A stretch of 64,000 bases of DNA, taken from NCBI RefSeq assembly GCF_000497755.1, contig NZ_AYOD01000010.1, forward strand, positions 1 to 64,000, in the 5' to 3' direction. Origin of the DNA: Aliihoeflea sp. 2WW. Lineage in GTDB: Bacteria; Pseudomonadota; Alphaproteobacteria; Rhizobiales; Rhizobiaceae. The translations under genes and the position numbers were made by a program. Below the pieces are notes generated by a model. The model saw only the letters and a program-made list of their open reading frames with translations. It did not search any database and was not told where the DNA came from. This document shows positions 42,838-50,515 of this stretch, one piece after another (the stretch's first letter is position 1; each line of letters opens with the position of its first letter).

Positions 42838-43648
42838 ATGGAGCCGCTGCACGACTGGCGATCACCGCAGTTCGAGGAACGTCTGAGCCGTCTCGACCGG
42901 GGCGGCATCACCTTCGAGTTTCTTCGTCGCAACCGCGACTATCGGCAGGACTATGCCGACACCGTGAGAAGGATCGCCTCCGGCGGCGCAGACAAGGCAG
43001 AGGCGATAGCGCATCTGTCCCGCCGCTGGGGGCTTGCCTTTCCCGGCGGACCCTTCTGCATCGGCCTTGACCGCTCGGCCCGTATGGCTGCCCCGGCACT
43101 TCCCTGCGGCCGTCATTGTCATGGCTGTCCCCGAAGGCTTTGCAGCTTCTTCGCTTCCTGATCCACGCACGCTGCCTGTCGTGGGCGAGCTGGCCGGCGA
43201 CGGCCTGCACGCCATCGCCGAGGACGGCGCCGGCGATCACCGCCTCTGGTTCCGAGCCGGCGATGAGCCGGTCAGAGCCGGCATCTTCCTTCCGCTCGAC
43301 GAGCATTTCTGGTGGCGGCACCGCAATGCGGGCCGCCTGAAGCGGCGGCTGGACGGAAGGCCGTCCGGCCCCTTGCCGCGCCAGCAGCGGCTTTCCGTCT
43401 TCCAGATTCGTCGCGCCGCCCTCATGCTGCGCGCCTGGGACGGCGTGGAATCCGGCGCCCCGCGCCGCGTGGTCGCCGCCGTCCTCATCAACCGAACCGT
43501 CGAGACGTTGCGCGCCGTGGACTGGAAGAACGCGCCGGAGCGGCGGCGGCTTGCGCGCATCCTCGCGGCCGCCCGCCGGCAGATCGAGCGCGACTATCTG
43601 CAATGGCTGATCCCGCACAGACCAGGCGACGGTCCCGACCGCGACTGA
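42838..43648 (+). pseudogene. DUF6499/DUF2285 protein with +1 frameshift
   Basis: Residues 1-64 (MEPLHDWRSPQFEERLSRLD; WGL at the end) match a DUF6499 N terminus. The frame is lost at a run of five G (about 43027-43031). With four G the sequence continues as WGLPFPADPSASALTARPVW and through a DUF2285-like C-terminal part to the stop at 43648, giving about 269 residues. In related ICEs this protein helps switch on excision or transfer. As sequenced it is truncated. Confidence 0.7.
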
Positions 43649-43670
43649 GCCCCCGCGGCCAGCCGCTTGA

Positions 43671-43704
43671 GGGGGGACACTTCTCCTAAGACCCCCCGAT
43701 TTTT
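43671..43704 (+). terminator. Terminator after DUF2285 gene
   Basis: Six G pair with six C across a 15-base loop (ACACTTCTCCTAAGA), followed by GATTTTTG. It lies just beyond the stop of the upstream gene. Confidence 0.65.
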
Positions 43705-43785
43705 GTCACTCCGCCGGGCCGCCGATTCTTCGCCATCGTCGCACCCGACTCGCCGCCCTCACGGCGGCCGCGACGGAGGCCCACA

Positions 43786-44046
43786 ATGTCCAACAGCACC
43801 GCCACCGACTGGCCGCGCTTCGTGCGAACGCCGGAAGCCGCGCGCCTTCTCGACCTGTCGCCGCGCACGCTCGAAAAGCACCGTTGCGACGGCACCGGGC
43901 CGATCTACCACAAGCTCGGCGGCCGCGTGGTCTATGCCGTCGCCGACCTCGAAGCCTGGATCGACGCCTGCGCCCGCCAATCGACCTCCGAGGCGGCGTC
44001 ACGGTCTGCGGACGCATCCGCGTCCGACGCCGGCCCGGCGCGCTGA
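43786..44046 (+). CDS. AlpA-like helix-turn-helix protein
   Basis: An 86-residue protein with a winged helix-turn-helix of the excisionase/AlpA type: FVRTPEAARLLDLSPRTLEKHRCDGTGP IY (in two parts) and VVYAVADLEAWID. Such proteins bind att or promoter DNA in ICEs. It sits immediately before repA and probably regulates it or excision. The tail is rich in Ala and Ser. Confidence 0.8.
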   Translation: MSNSTATDWPRFVRTPEAARLLDLSPRTLEKHRCDGTGPIYHKLGGRVVYAVADLEAWIDACARQSTSEAASRSADASASDAGPAR

Positions 44047-44066
44047 TCGCCCCGGTGTCCGCCTTC

Positions 44067-44930
44067 ATGTCGTCGCGCCGCACATATCAGGGCCAGCAGC
44101 TCGAACTCTTCCGGGCGCGCTCCGGCGAGATCGCGGCGCGCGACGCGCAGGATCTCATGTCCTGGCCGTTCTTCTCGCTGGCAAAGTCCCACCGCGTCAC
44201 GCCGATCGACTTCCGCATGGGCGACGTGTCGATCCGCGTCGAGGCCACGGCCGAGCACGGCATGGCGACGATCTGGGATGCCGACGTGCTGATCTGGGCC
44301 GCCAGCCAGATCGTCGACGCGCGCGACAGGGGCCTCACCACCTCGCGCTTCATGTCGTCCACCCCATACGAAATCCTCACCTTCATCGGCCGCACCGACT
44401 CCGGCCTGAACTACGACAGGCTGAAGGCCGCGCTCGACCGGCTGCAATCGACCACCATCCTCACCTCGATCCGCCAGCCCTCCGAGCGCCGCCGCCACCG
44501 CTTCTCGTGGATCGCCGAGTGGAAGGAGCGCCTCGACACGCAGGGGCGATCGCTGGGCATCGAGCTGATCCTGCCCGATTGGTTCTATGCAGGAGTCATC
44601 GACGATGCCCTCGTGCTGACCATCGACCGCCAGTATTTCGACCTGACAGGCGGCCTCGAACGATGGCTCTACCGGCTCGTGCGCAAGCATGGCGGCCGCC
44701 AGAACGGCGGCTGGAGCTTCGACGTTCCGCACCTCCATCTCAAGTCGGGCAGCCTGTCGCCGCTCAGGCGCTTCCGCTTCGAGCTGCGCGCCATCGTCCA
44801 GCGCCAGCCGCTGCCCGGCTACCGCCTCGCGCTGGTCGACGATCCCGATGGCCGCCAGCGGCTCACCTTCCAGCCGGACGGCCATGACCGGGCGCCGCGC
44901 CGGCGCAAGCGCGGCGGAACACGGTCATGA
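44067..44930 (+). CDS. repA: RepA-type plasmid replication initiator
   Basis: A 287-residue protein of the replication initiator A family seen on ICEs and broad-host-range plasmids. It shows AKSHRVTPIDFRMGDVSIRV, the winged-helix region SSTPYEILTFIGRTDSGLNY and GGLERWLYRLVRKHGGRQ. It probably opens an origin for autonomous replication after excision. ATG 44067 begins the conserved part; a GTG 12 bases upstream is an alternative. Iteron-like repeats follow the gene. Confidence 0.85.
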   Translation: MSSRRTYQGQQLELFRARSGEIAARDAQDLMSWPFFSLAKSHRVTPIDFRMGDVSIRVEATAEHGMATIWDADVLIWAASQIVDARDRGLTTSRFMSSTPYEILTFIGRTDSGLNYDRLKAALDRLQSTTILTSIRQPSERRRHRFSWIAEWKERLDTQGRSLGIELILPDWFYAGVIDDALVLTIDRQYFDLTGGLERWLYRLVRKHGGRQNGGWSFDVPHLHLKSGSLSPLRRFRFELRAIVQRQPLPGYRLALVDDPDGRQRLTFQPDGHDRAPRRRKRGGTRS

Positions 44931-44990
44931 CCGCGCCCGGAGCCCTGCACCACGGCAGACGTGGAAATCATGTGGACGGAGCCGTACTAT

Positions 44991-45154
44991 CGGGAACGCC
45001 GATTCCCGTCTTTTCGGGAACGCGAATCCCGTACCATCGGGAACGCCGGCGCCCCGCAAGCATCGGATTCGCCAAGCGGAATCCGGCCCCTCTAACTTCC
45101 CTAACTGAAGAATCCTTCGGATTCTTGCTAACGCGGTCGCCCATTTCACGAAAT
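44991..45154. other. Iteron-like repeats, candidate replication origin
   Basis: CGGGAACGC occurs at 44991, 45015 and 45038, spaced 24 and 23 bases, each followed by an inverted ATTCCCG or AATCCCG. Further dyads lie behind: CGGATTC/GAATCCG (45064-45084), AAGAATCC/GGATTCTT (45108-45126) and ATTTC/GAAAT (45143-45154). The block lies between repA and the methyltransferase with no gene. Phased repeats next to an initiator gene suggest oriV or a RepA autoregulatory site. Confidence 0.5.
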
Positions 45155-45222
45155 AGGGGACAACCGCGCAGCAGCCGTGAAGGCGTGGCGACGATGCTCC
45201 TCCGCTTGCCGGGGATCGCGCC

Positions 45223-45981
45223 ATGACGATCCTGCCTCCCACGGTTCTTGCGGGCGATTGCCGCGACCTCATGCCGGCGCATGGTCCCTTCGACCTGATC
45301 CTCGCCGATCCGCCCTATGGCGACACGTCGCTCGCCTGGGATCGGCAGGTAGATGGCTGGCTGCCGCTCGCGCGCACCGCCCTGAAGCCGTCCGGCTCGC
45401 TCTGGGTGTTCGGCTCGCTGCGCTCCTTCATGACCACGGCGAAGGCGTTCACCGACGCCGGCCTGGCCTACGCGCAGGAGATCGTGTGGGAGAAGCAGAA
45501 CGGCTCCTCCTTCCACGCCGACCGCTTCCGCAGGGTGCATGAGCTGGCGGTGCAGTTCCGCCGCGCCGACGTGCCGTGGAGCGCCGTCTACAACGAGGTG
45601 CAGACGACGCCGGACGCCACGGCGCGCACCGTGCGGCGCAAGATGCGGCCACCCCACACCGGCCGGATCGACGCCGGCCATTATGTCAGCGAGGACGGCG
45701 GCCCGCGCCTGATGCGCTCCGTGATCTTCGTGCGCAACGCCCACGGTTACGCGATCCACCCGACCGAGAAGCCCGTCTTCCTCCTCGAAATCCTGATCCG
45801 CACGAGCTGCCCGCCGGGCGGCCTGGTCGGCGATTGGTTTGCTGGGTCGGGCGCGGCCGGCGAAGCCTGTCGGCTCACCGGCCGACGCTATCTCGGCTGC
45901 GAGATCGACGCCGACATGGCCGAGCGCGCGGGGGCGCGCATCGCGTCCGTGCTGCCCTTCACCGAAGGGGCACGGCCATGA
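45223..45981 (+). CDS. Site-specific DNA methyltransferase
   Basis: A 252-residue beta-class amino-methyltransferase. The catalytic DPPY motif is near residue 29 and comes before the SAM-binding motif FAGSGAAGEA (near residue 205), the order that defines the class (N6-adenine or N4-cytosine). HPTEKPVFLLE is motif X. No restriction endonuclease is adjacent, so it is a solitary ICE methylase, likely protecting the element. Confidence 0.88.
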   Translation: MTILPPTVLAGDCRDLMPAHGPFDLILADPPYGDTSLAWDRQVDGWLPLARTALKPSGSLWVFGSLRSFMTTAKAFTDAGLAYAQEIVWEKQNGSSFHADRFRRVHELAVQFRRADVPWSAVYNEVQTTPDATARTVRRKMRPPHTGRIDAGHYVSEDGGPRLMRSVIFVRNAHGYAIHPTEKPVFLLEILIRTSCPPGGLVGDWFAGSGAAGEACRLTGRRYLGCEIDADMAERAGARIASVLPFTEGARP

Positions 45982-46472
45982 CGGCGGGTATCCGCAGCGC
46001 CGGCATGTCTCCCGACCGCACAGTGGTCGAGCTGACCTGGCGCGAGAAGCAGATCGAGCACTGGATACGCTTCGGCCGAGCCGCCGAGGATCAGCGCCTC
46101 GACCGTCATCGCCGTGTCGTCGTCTTCGCGCCGGGCAGCATCTTCGGCTTCGTTCGCTGGGCCGGCAACGAGCACGGCACGATCATCTCGCGCATCGACA
46201 TCGTGCGCGCGGTTGCAAGCGGCGAGCCGTTCCAGACGCTGCCCTTCGTGCGACCCGGCGGCGAGATCCTGCTGCGCATCACCGGCTGGCCGAAGGTCGA
46301 GGCGGTGCTGAAGGCCGTGGACGCGATCGAGGCGCTCGGCGTCGATCCGGCTGACGTCGCGCCCGACCACTGGCGTCACCTCCACAACCGCATCAGCGTC
46401 AACGGGCCGTTCCGAGCCTATGGTCACGAGCAGCACCGCGCCTGGCTGCGCCGCCGCGAGTTGCTGCCATGA
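45978..46472 (+). CDS. DUF2840 ICE protein
   Basis: A 164-residue protein with VVELTWREKQIEHWIRFGRA and VVVFAPGSIFGFVRWAGNEH that fit DUF2840, a family found almost only in tra regions between RepA-type genes and TraF. Its function is unknown. The ATG overlaps the stop of the methyltransferase and the end overlaps traF, so the three are coupled. Confidence 0.78.
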   Translation: MTAGIRSAGMSPDRTVVELTWREKQIEHWIRFGRAAEDQRLDRHRRVVVFAPGSIFGFVRWAGNEHGTIISRIDIVRAVASGEPFQTLPFVRPGGEILLRITGWPKVEAVLKAVDAIEALGVDPADVAPDHWRHLHNRISVNGPFRAYGHEQHRAWLRRRELLP

Positions 46473-47029
46473 CCGCGCGCCGCGTGACGCTCATCACCAT
46501 GCTCGCCGGCGCCGCGCTGGTCGCGGCCCCGGCATTGCATCGGCCGGACGTCCGCGTGATCTGGAACGCATCGGCCAGCGTTCCGGTCGGCCTCTACCGC
46601 ATCGTGCCGGCCGGGAAGATCGCGGTGACGGACCTCGCCGTGGTCATGCCGCCCGACGAGCTGGCCGCATTCCTCGACGAACGCGGCTACCTGCCGCGCG
46701 GACTGCCGCTCATCAAGCGCGTGCTGGCTCTGTCCGGCACCACTGTCTGCCGCTCCGGCGCGGAGATCGTCGCCTACGGCACGACCTATGGCGAGGCCCG
46801 CGCGCTGGACACGCGCGGCCGGCCGCTGCCGGTCTGGCAGGGCTGCCGCACGCTCCTCGCCGGCGAAGCCTTCTTCATGAACTGGGACAGCCCCGACAGC
46901 TTCGACAGCCGCTATTTCGGGCCGCTTCCCGTCTCCGCCCTCGTCGGCCGGGCGGTTCCCGTCTGGAGCACCGACGACCCCGATCCGGCCACGGAATCCT
47001 TCCGCGAGCCGGTCTCCGACGAGCCGTGA
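46469..47029 (+). CDS. traF: TraF-type S26 signal peptidase
   Basis: A 186-residue protein with one N-terminal membrane segment (TLITMLAGAALVAAPAL). The catalytic Ser lies in NASASVPVGLYR (near residue 36) and the general-base Lys in PLIKRVLALSG (near residue 91). It is the protease that matures the conjugative pilin TrbC/VirB2. The matching pilin gene is not in the window. Confidence 0.85.
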   Translation: MTARRVTLITMLAGAALVAAPALHRPDVRVIWNASASVPVGLYRIVPAGKIAVTDLAVVMPPDELAAFLDERGYLPRGLPLIKRVLALSGTTVCRSGAEIVAYGTTYGEARALDTRGRPLPVWQGCRTLLAGEAFFMNWDSPDSFDSRYFGPLPVSALVGRAVPVWSTDDPDPATESFREPVSDEP

Positions 47030-47063
47030 CGGCTCGCCTCTCAACCCGCGAAAGGAACATCGC

Positions 47064-47390
47064 ATGGCCCAGATCGGCACCTTCACCCGCAACGACGACG
47101 GCTATTTCGGCCGCATCCGCACGCTCACCCTCGACGTCGAGGTGGCCATCCTCCCGGCCGAGGAATCGGACGCGGAGAACGCGCCCGAGCATCGCGTTTT
47201 CCTCGACGGGCAGGAAGTCGGCGCGGCCTGGGACCGCACCGGCGACAAGGCCGGCAGCTTCCTGTCGCTGACCATAGACGATCCGTCCTTCCATGAGCCG
47301 ATCCGCGCCCGCCTGTTCGAGTCCGACACCAAGAAGGGCGCATGGAATCTTCTCTGGACGCGCCGGAAGAAAAACGACGGCGAGGCATGA
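47064..47390 (+). CDS. DUF736 ICE protein
   Basis: A 108-residue protein of the DUF736 family: MAQIGTFTRNDDGYFGRIRT at the start and APEHRVFLDGQEVGAAWDR in the centre. It is nearly always next to the S26 peptidase in rhizobial tra regions. Its function is unknown. A ribosome site AAAGGAA precedes the ATG. Confidence 0.85.
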   Translation: MAQIGTFTRNDDGYFGRIRTLTLDVEVAILPAEESDAENAPEHRVFLDGQEVGAAWDRTGDKAGSFLSLTIDDPSFHEPIRARLFESDTKKGAWNLLWTRRKKNDGEA

Positions 47391-47627
47391 CCCGTCATGC
47401 GCTGCCGCCGTTCTCGTGATCCTTCAGGCTCACTCCCCTTGATCGGTCGAACGCCGGTCACTCCCCTCGACCCGATCGCCTGTCGGGCGGCCGTCGCGCG
47501 CAGCGAAGGTCAGGGGCGGCGGCCTATTTTCCGGGGAGCGTACACGTCTTACGACGATGCCCGTCCGGAAAATACCGGCCGCCGGGGAAGCCTTGCCCTT
47601 GGCCGCAGCGAGCACGATGGCAGGCTG

Positions 47628-48389
47628 ATGGCGCATCGGGACGGCGGTGCCCGCGCTGCCGACCGGACGATCATGGCGATGCTGGCCGCATGCGCCATGA
47701 TCGCCGCCCTGGCCGCTCCGGCGTCGGCCGAGCCGCCGCCCGAGCTGCATAGCGTGGCAGCCGCATCGGCCGATCCGTGGGCGGCCTGTATCGGCGTTGC
47801 CGCTCGCCGCTTCTCCATTCCCGAGCGCTGGATACGCGCGGTCATGGTGGTGGAAAGCGTCAACGATCCCGCCGCGCTCTCGCCCAAGGGCGCGATGGGT
47901 CTGATGCAGGTCATGCCCGCGACATGGGACGAGCTGCGCAAGAAGCATGGCCTCGGCGCGGACCCCTGGCATGAGTGCGACAACATCCTCGCCGGCACGG
48001 CGTATCTGCGGGAGATGCACGACCGCTACGACTCGGTCGACGCCATGCTCGCCGCCTACAATGCCGGTCCCGGCCGCTACGACGACCATCTCGCAACTGG
48101 CCGCGCGCTGCCGGCCGAGACCGTCGAATACGTCGCGAAGATCATGCCGATGATCGACGGCACGGCCCCGATCAGGCACATGGTGCGCTCCCCTGCGTCG
48201 CAGGCATGGTCCCGCGCGCCGCTGTTCGTCGCCCGCTTCGCGGACCACGATCACGGCGATACGGACAACTCCCTTTCTCCTTCCGGCCGACCTTCCGACG
48301 CACCGGCGATCGTCGATCTGTCGGCGCTCGCGCCACCATCCGACGGCCTGTTCGTGGAACGGCCGGCAAGGGAAGGAGATCGGCGTTGA
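47628..48389 (+). CDS. Conjugative lytic transglycosylase
   Basis: A 253-residue SLT-type murein hydrolase that opens the peptidoglycan for the transfer channel (VirB1-like). A signal peptide covers about residues 15-35 (IMAMLAACAMIAALAAPASA). The catalytic Glu is in MVVESVNDP, followed by SPKGAMGLMQVMPATW and AAYNAGPGRY. ATG 47628 is chosen; an in-frame ATG at 47673 would start at the signal peptide itself. It precedes the relaxase. Confidence 0.85.
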   Translation: MAHRDGGARAADRTIMAMLAACAMIAALAAPASAEPPPELHSVAAASADPWAACIGVAARRFSIPERWIRAVMVVESVNDPAALSPKGAMGLMQVMPATWDELRKKHGLGADPWHECDNILAGTAYLREMHDRYDSVDAMLAAYNAGPGRYDDHLATGRALPAETVEYVAKIMPMIDGTAPIRHMVRSPASQAWSRAPLFVARFADHDHGDTDNSLSPSGRPSDAPAIVDLSALAPPSDGLFVERPAREGDRR

Positions 48390-48456
48390 CCATCGTGCTT
48401 TCTCGCTTCGCGTGGTGCGCAATCGCAAGGATTGCGGTGCTCTGCGGGGCAGCGGC

Positions 48457-48517
48457 ACAACCGACCGAAGGAGGGCGGGATAAAAAGCCGCACATCGCGG
48501 CTCGGTCGGGCGGTTGT
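48457..48517. other. Nested inverted repeat, candidate oriT
   Basis: ACAACCG...CCGA (48457-48468) pairs with TCGG...CGGTTGT (48502-48517), enclosing the perfect hairpin AGCCGC-ACATC-GCGGCT (48487-48503). It lies in the 240-base gene-free gap directly upstream of the relaxase gene, the usual oriT position in related ICEs. A nick site cannot be identified by eye. Confidence 0.4.
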
Positions 48518-48630
48518 TGTTGCGGGGTTTTTCGGGATTTCGCGCGCATCGCGGATCAGGCGCGCGAGGTGCGCGGCCTGAGATTGTTCAACGGTTTCAG
48601 CGAAACCCGAACATCGCAGCGGAAATCACC

Positions 48631-50367
48631 ATGAGCCGGGACGACGATTTCCGCATCCGCCCCGGCCGCATCCGCTCCTCCAGGGCGCAGCAGGCGAAGC
48701 CCTTTGTCGCCCAAGCCCTTGCCGCAGCGCAGAAGGCCGGCGGCCGCGTCTCGCGCTCCGGCAGGATCACCTCCGGCAACGGCTCGCGCTTCGGGCGCGG
48801 GCGCGTGGCAAGCGTGCGCGCCAACCGCCTCATCACCAGCCGTTCGCGCGGCGCCGTCATCAAGACCCGCGTGGTCAGGCATACCGCGAGGTCCGCGCCG
48901 CTCACCGCCCATCTCAACTATTTGCGCCGCGACGGCGTGACCCGCGACGGCGAGAAGGCGCGCATGTTCGGCCCCGAGACGGACGACGCCGACGTGAAGG
49001 ACTTCGCCGAACGCTGCGAGGACGACCGCCACCACTTCCGCTTCATCGTCTCTCCCGACGACGCGCTGGAGATGACCGACCTCAAGACCTTCACCCGCGA
49101 TCTGATGGCGCAGATGGAAAAGGACTTGGGCTCGAAGCTCGATTGGGTCGCCGTCGATCACTGGAACACCGAGCATCCCCATGTCCACGTCATCCTGCGC
49201 GGCCGTGCCGATGACGGCAACGACCTCGTGATCGCCCGCGACTACATCAAGGAGGGCATGCGCAACCGGGCGCAGGATCTCATCACCCAGGAACTCGGCC
49301 CGCGCGCCGACCTCGACATTCGCCGCTCGCTGGAGCGCCAGGTCGCGGCCGAGCGCTGGACCCAGCTCGACCGCCAACTCGTCCGAGATGCCAACCGCCA
49401 CGGCATCATCGACGTCGCCCCGTCGCCGGACAGGCAGCCCGACGAGTATGTCACGCTGAAAGTCGGCCGGCTGCGCCATCTCGAACGGCTCGGCCTCGCC
49501 GAGACCATCGGCCCGGGCCAATGGATCATCGCCGAGGAAGCCGAACCCACTCTGCGCGAGCTGGGGGAGCGCGGTGACATCATCAAGCGCATGCACCGCG
49601 CGCTGACCGAAAGCGGTATAGATCGCGGCCTGACCGATTACGTCATCGCCGGCGAGGCCAATGCCGATCCCATTGTTGGCCGGCTGGTCGAGCGTGGCCT
49701 GGACGACGAACTGCGCGGCACGGCCTATGCCGTGGTCGACGGCATCGACGGCCGCACCCATCACATCCGATTCCACGACCTCGACGCGGCCGGCGATTCC
49801 GCCCCCGGCTCCATCGTCGAGCTGCGCCGCTACGAAGATCGCGATGGCCGGACACGCACCGCTCTCGCCGTGCGCGCCGACCTCTCCATCGAGCAGCAGA
49901 CCACAGCCACCGGCTCGACCTGGCTCGATCGCCAGAACATCGCCCGCGATCCCGTCGACCTCGGCGGCGGCTTCGGCCTGGAGGTAAAGCAAGCAATGGA
50001 GGCCCGCGCCGATCATCTCGCGGCCGAGGGCCTAGCCCGGCGCGAGGGCACGCGCATGGTCTTCGCCCGTAACCTGCTCGCCACGCTGCGCGAGCGCGAG
50101 CTGGACGCGCTCGGCCAGAAGCTCGCGGCCGAGACCGGCACGCCCTTCCAGAAGTCGGCCGCAGGCGAATATGTCGCCGGCACCTACCGGCAGCGCTTCG
50201 CGCTCGCCTCTGGTCGCTTCGCCATGATCGACGATGGGCTCGGCTTCAAGCTGGTTCCCTGGACGCCATCCGTCGAGAAGCACATCGGCAAGCACATCTC
50301 CGGCGTCGCCCGCGGCGACGCCGGCGTGGATTGGTCTTTCGGCCGCAAGCGCGGGCTGGGACTGTGA
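48631..50367 (+). CDS. rlxS: Relaxase (VirD2/RlxS type, DUF3363)
   Basis: A 578-residue mobilisation nuclease that nicks oriT and stays bound to the transferred strand. The N-terminal 80 residues are basic. The relaxase domain contains VRHTARSAPLTAHLNYLRRDG, HHFRFIVSPDDALEM and the metal-binding triad in DHWNTEHPHVHVILRGR (near residues 176-190). The DUF3363 C-terminal region follows with LDRQLVRDANRHGIID. ATG 48631 is preceded by a weak ribosome site. It sits beside a candidate oriT and before traG. Confidence 0.88.
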   Translation: MSRDDDFRIRPGRIRSSRAQQAKPFVAQALAAAQKAGGRVSRSGRITSGNGSRFGRGRVASVRANRLITSRSRGAVIKTRVVRHTARSAPLTAHLNYLRRDGVTRDGEKARMFGPETDDADVKDFAERCEDDRHHFRFIVSPDDALEMTDLKTFTRDLMAQMEKDLGSKLDWVAVDHWNTEHPHVHVILRGRADDGNDLVIARDYIKEGMRNRAQDLITQELGPRADLDIRRSLERQVAAERWTQLDRQLVRDANRHGIIDVAPSPDRQPDEYVTLKVGRLRHLERLGLAETIGPGQWIIAEEAEPTLRELGERGDIIKRMHRALTESGIDRGLTDYVIAGEANADPIVGRLVERGLDDELRGTAYAVVDGIDGRTHHIRFHDLDAAGDSAPGSIVELRRYEDRDGRTRTALAVRADLSIEQQTTATGSTWLDRQNIARDPVDLGGGFGLEVKQAMEARADHLAAEGLARREGTRMVFARNLLATLRERELDALGQKLAAETGTPFQKSAAGEYVAGTYRQRFALASGRFAMIDDGLGFKLVPWTPSVEKHIGKHISGVARGDAGVDWSFGRKRGLGL

Positions 50368-50515
50368 GCAGTCGCGACGATTGTTCGCCGCACCGCGCAA
50401 GTATTTTCCGCACCATCTGCGACCGGCTTCGAGTCCGCAGACATTCGCCATTGAAACCCGCGCCGCGCTTGTCCTTCTTCGCTCTCGTGAAACGAATTTG
50501 AGGAGAATTTCCGCC

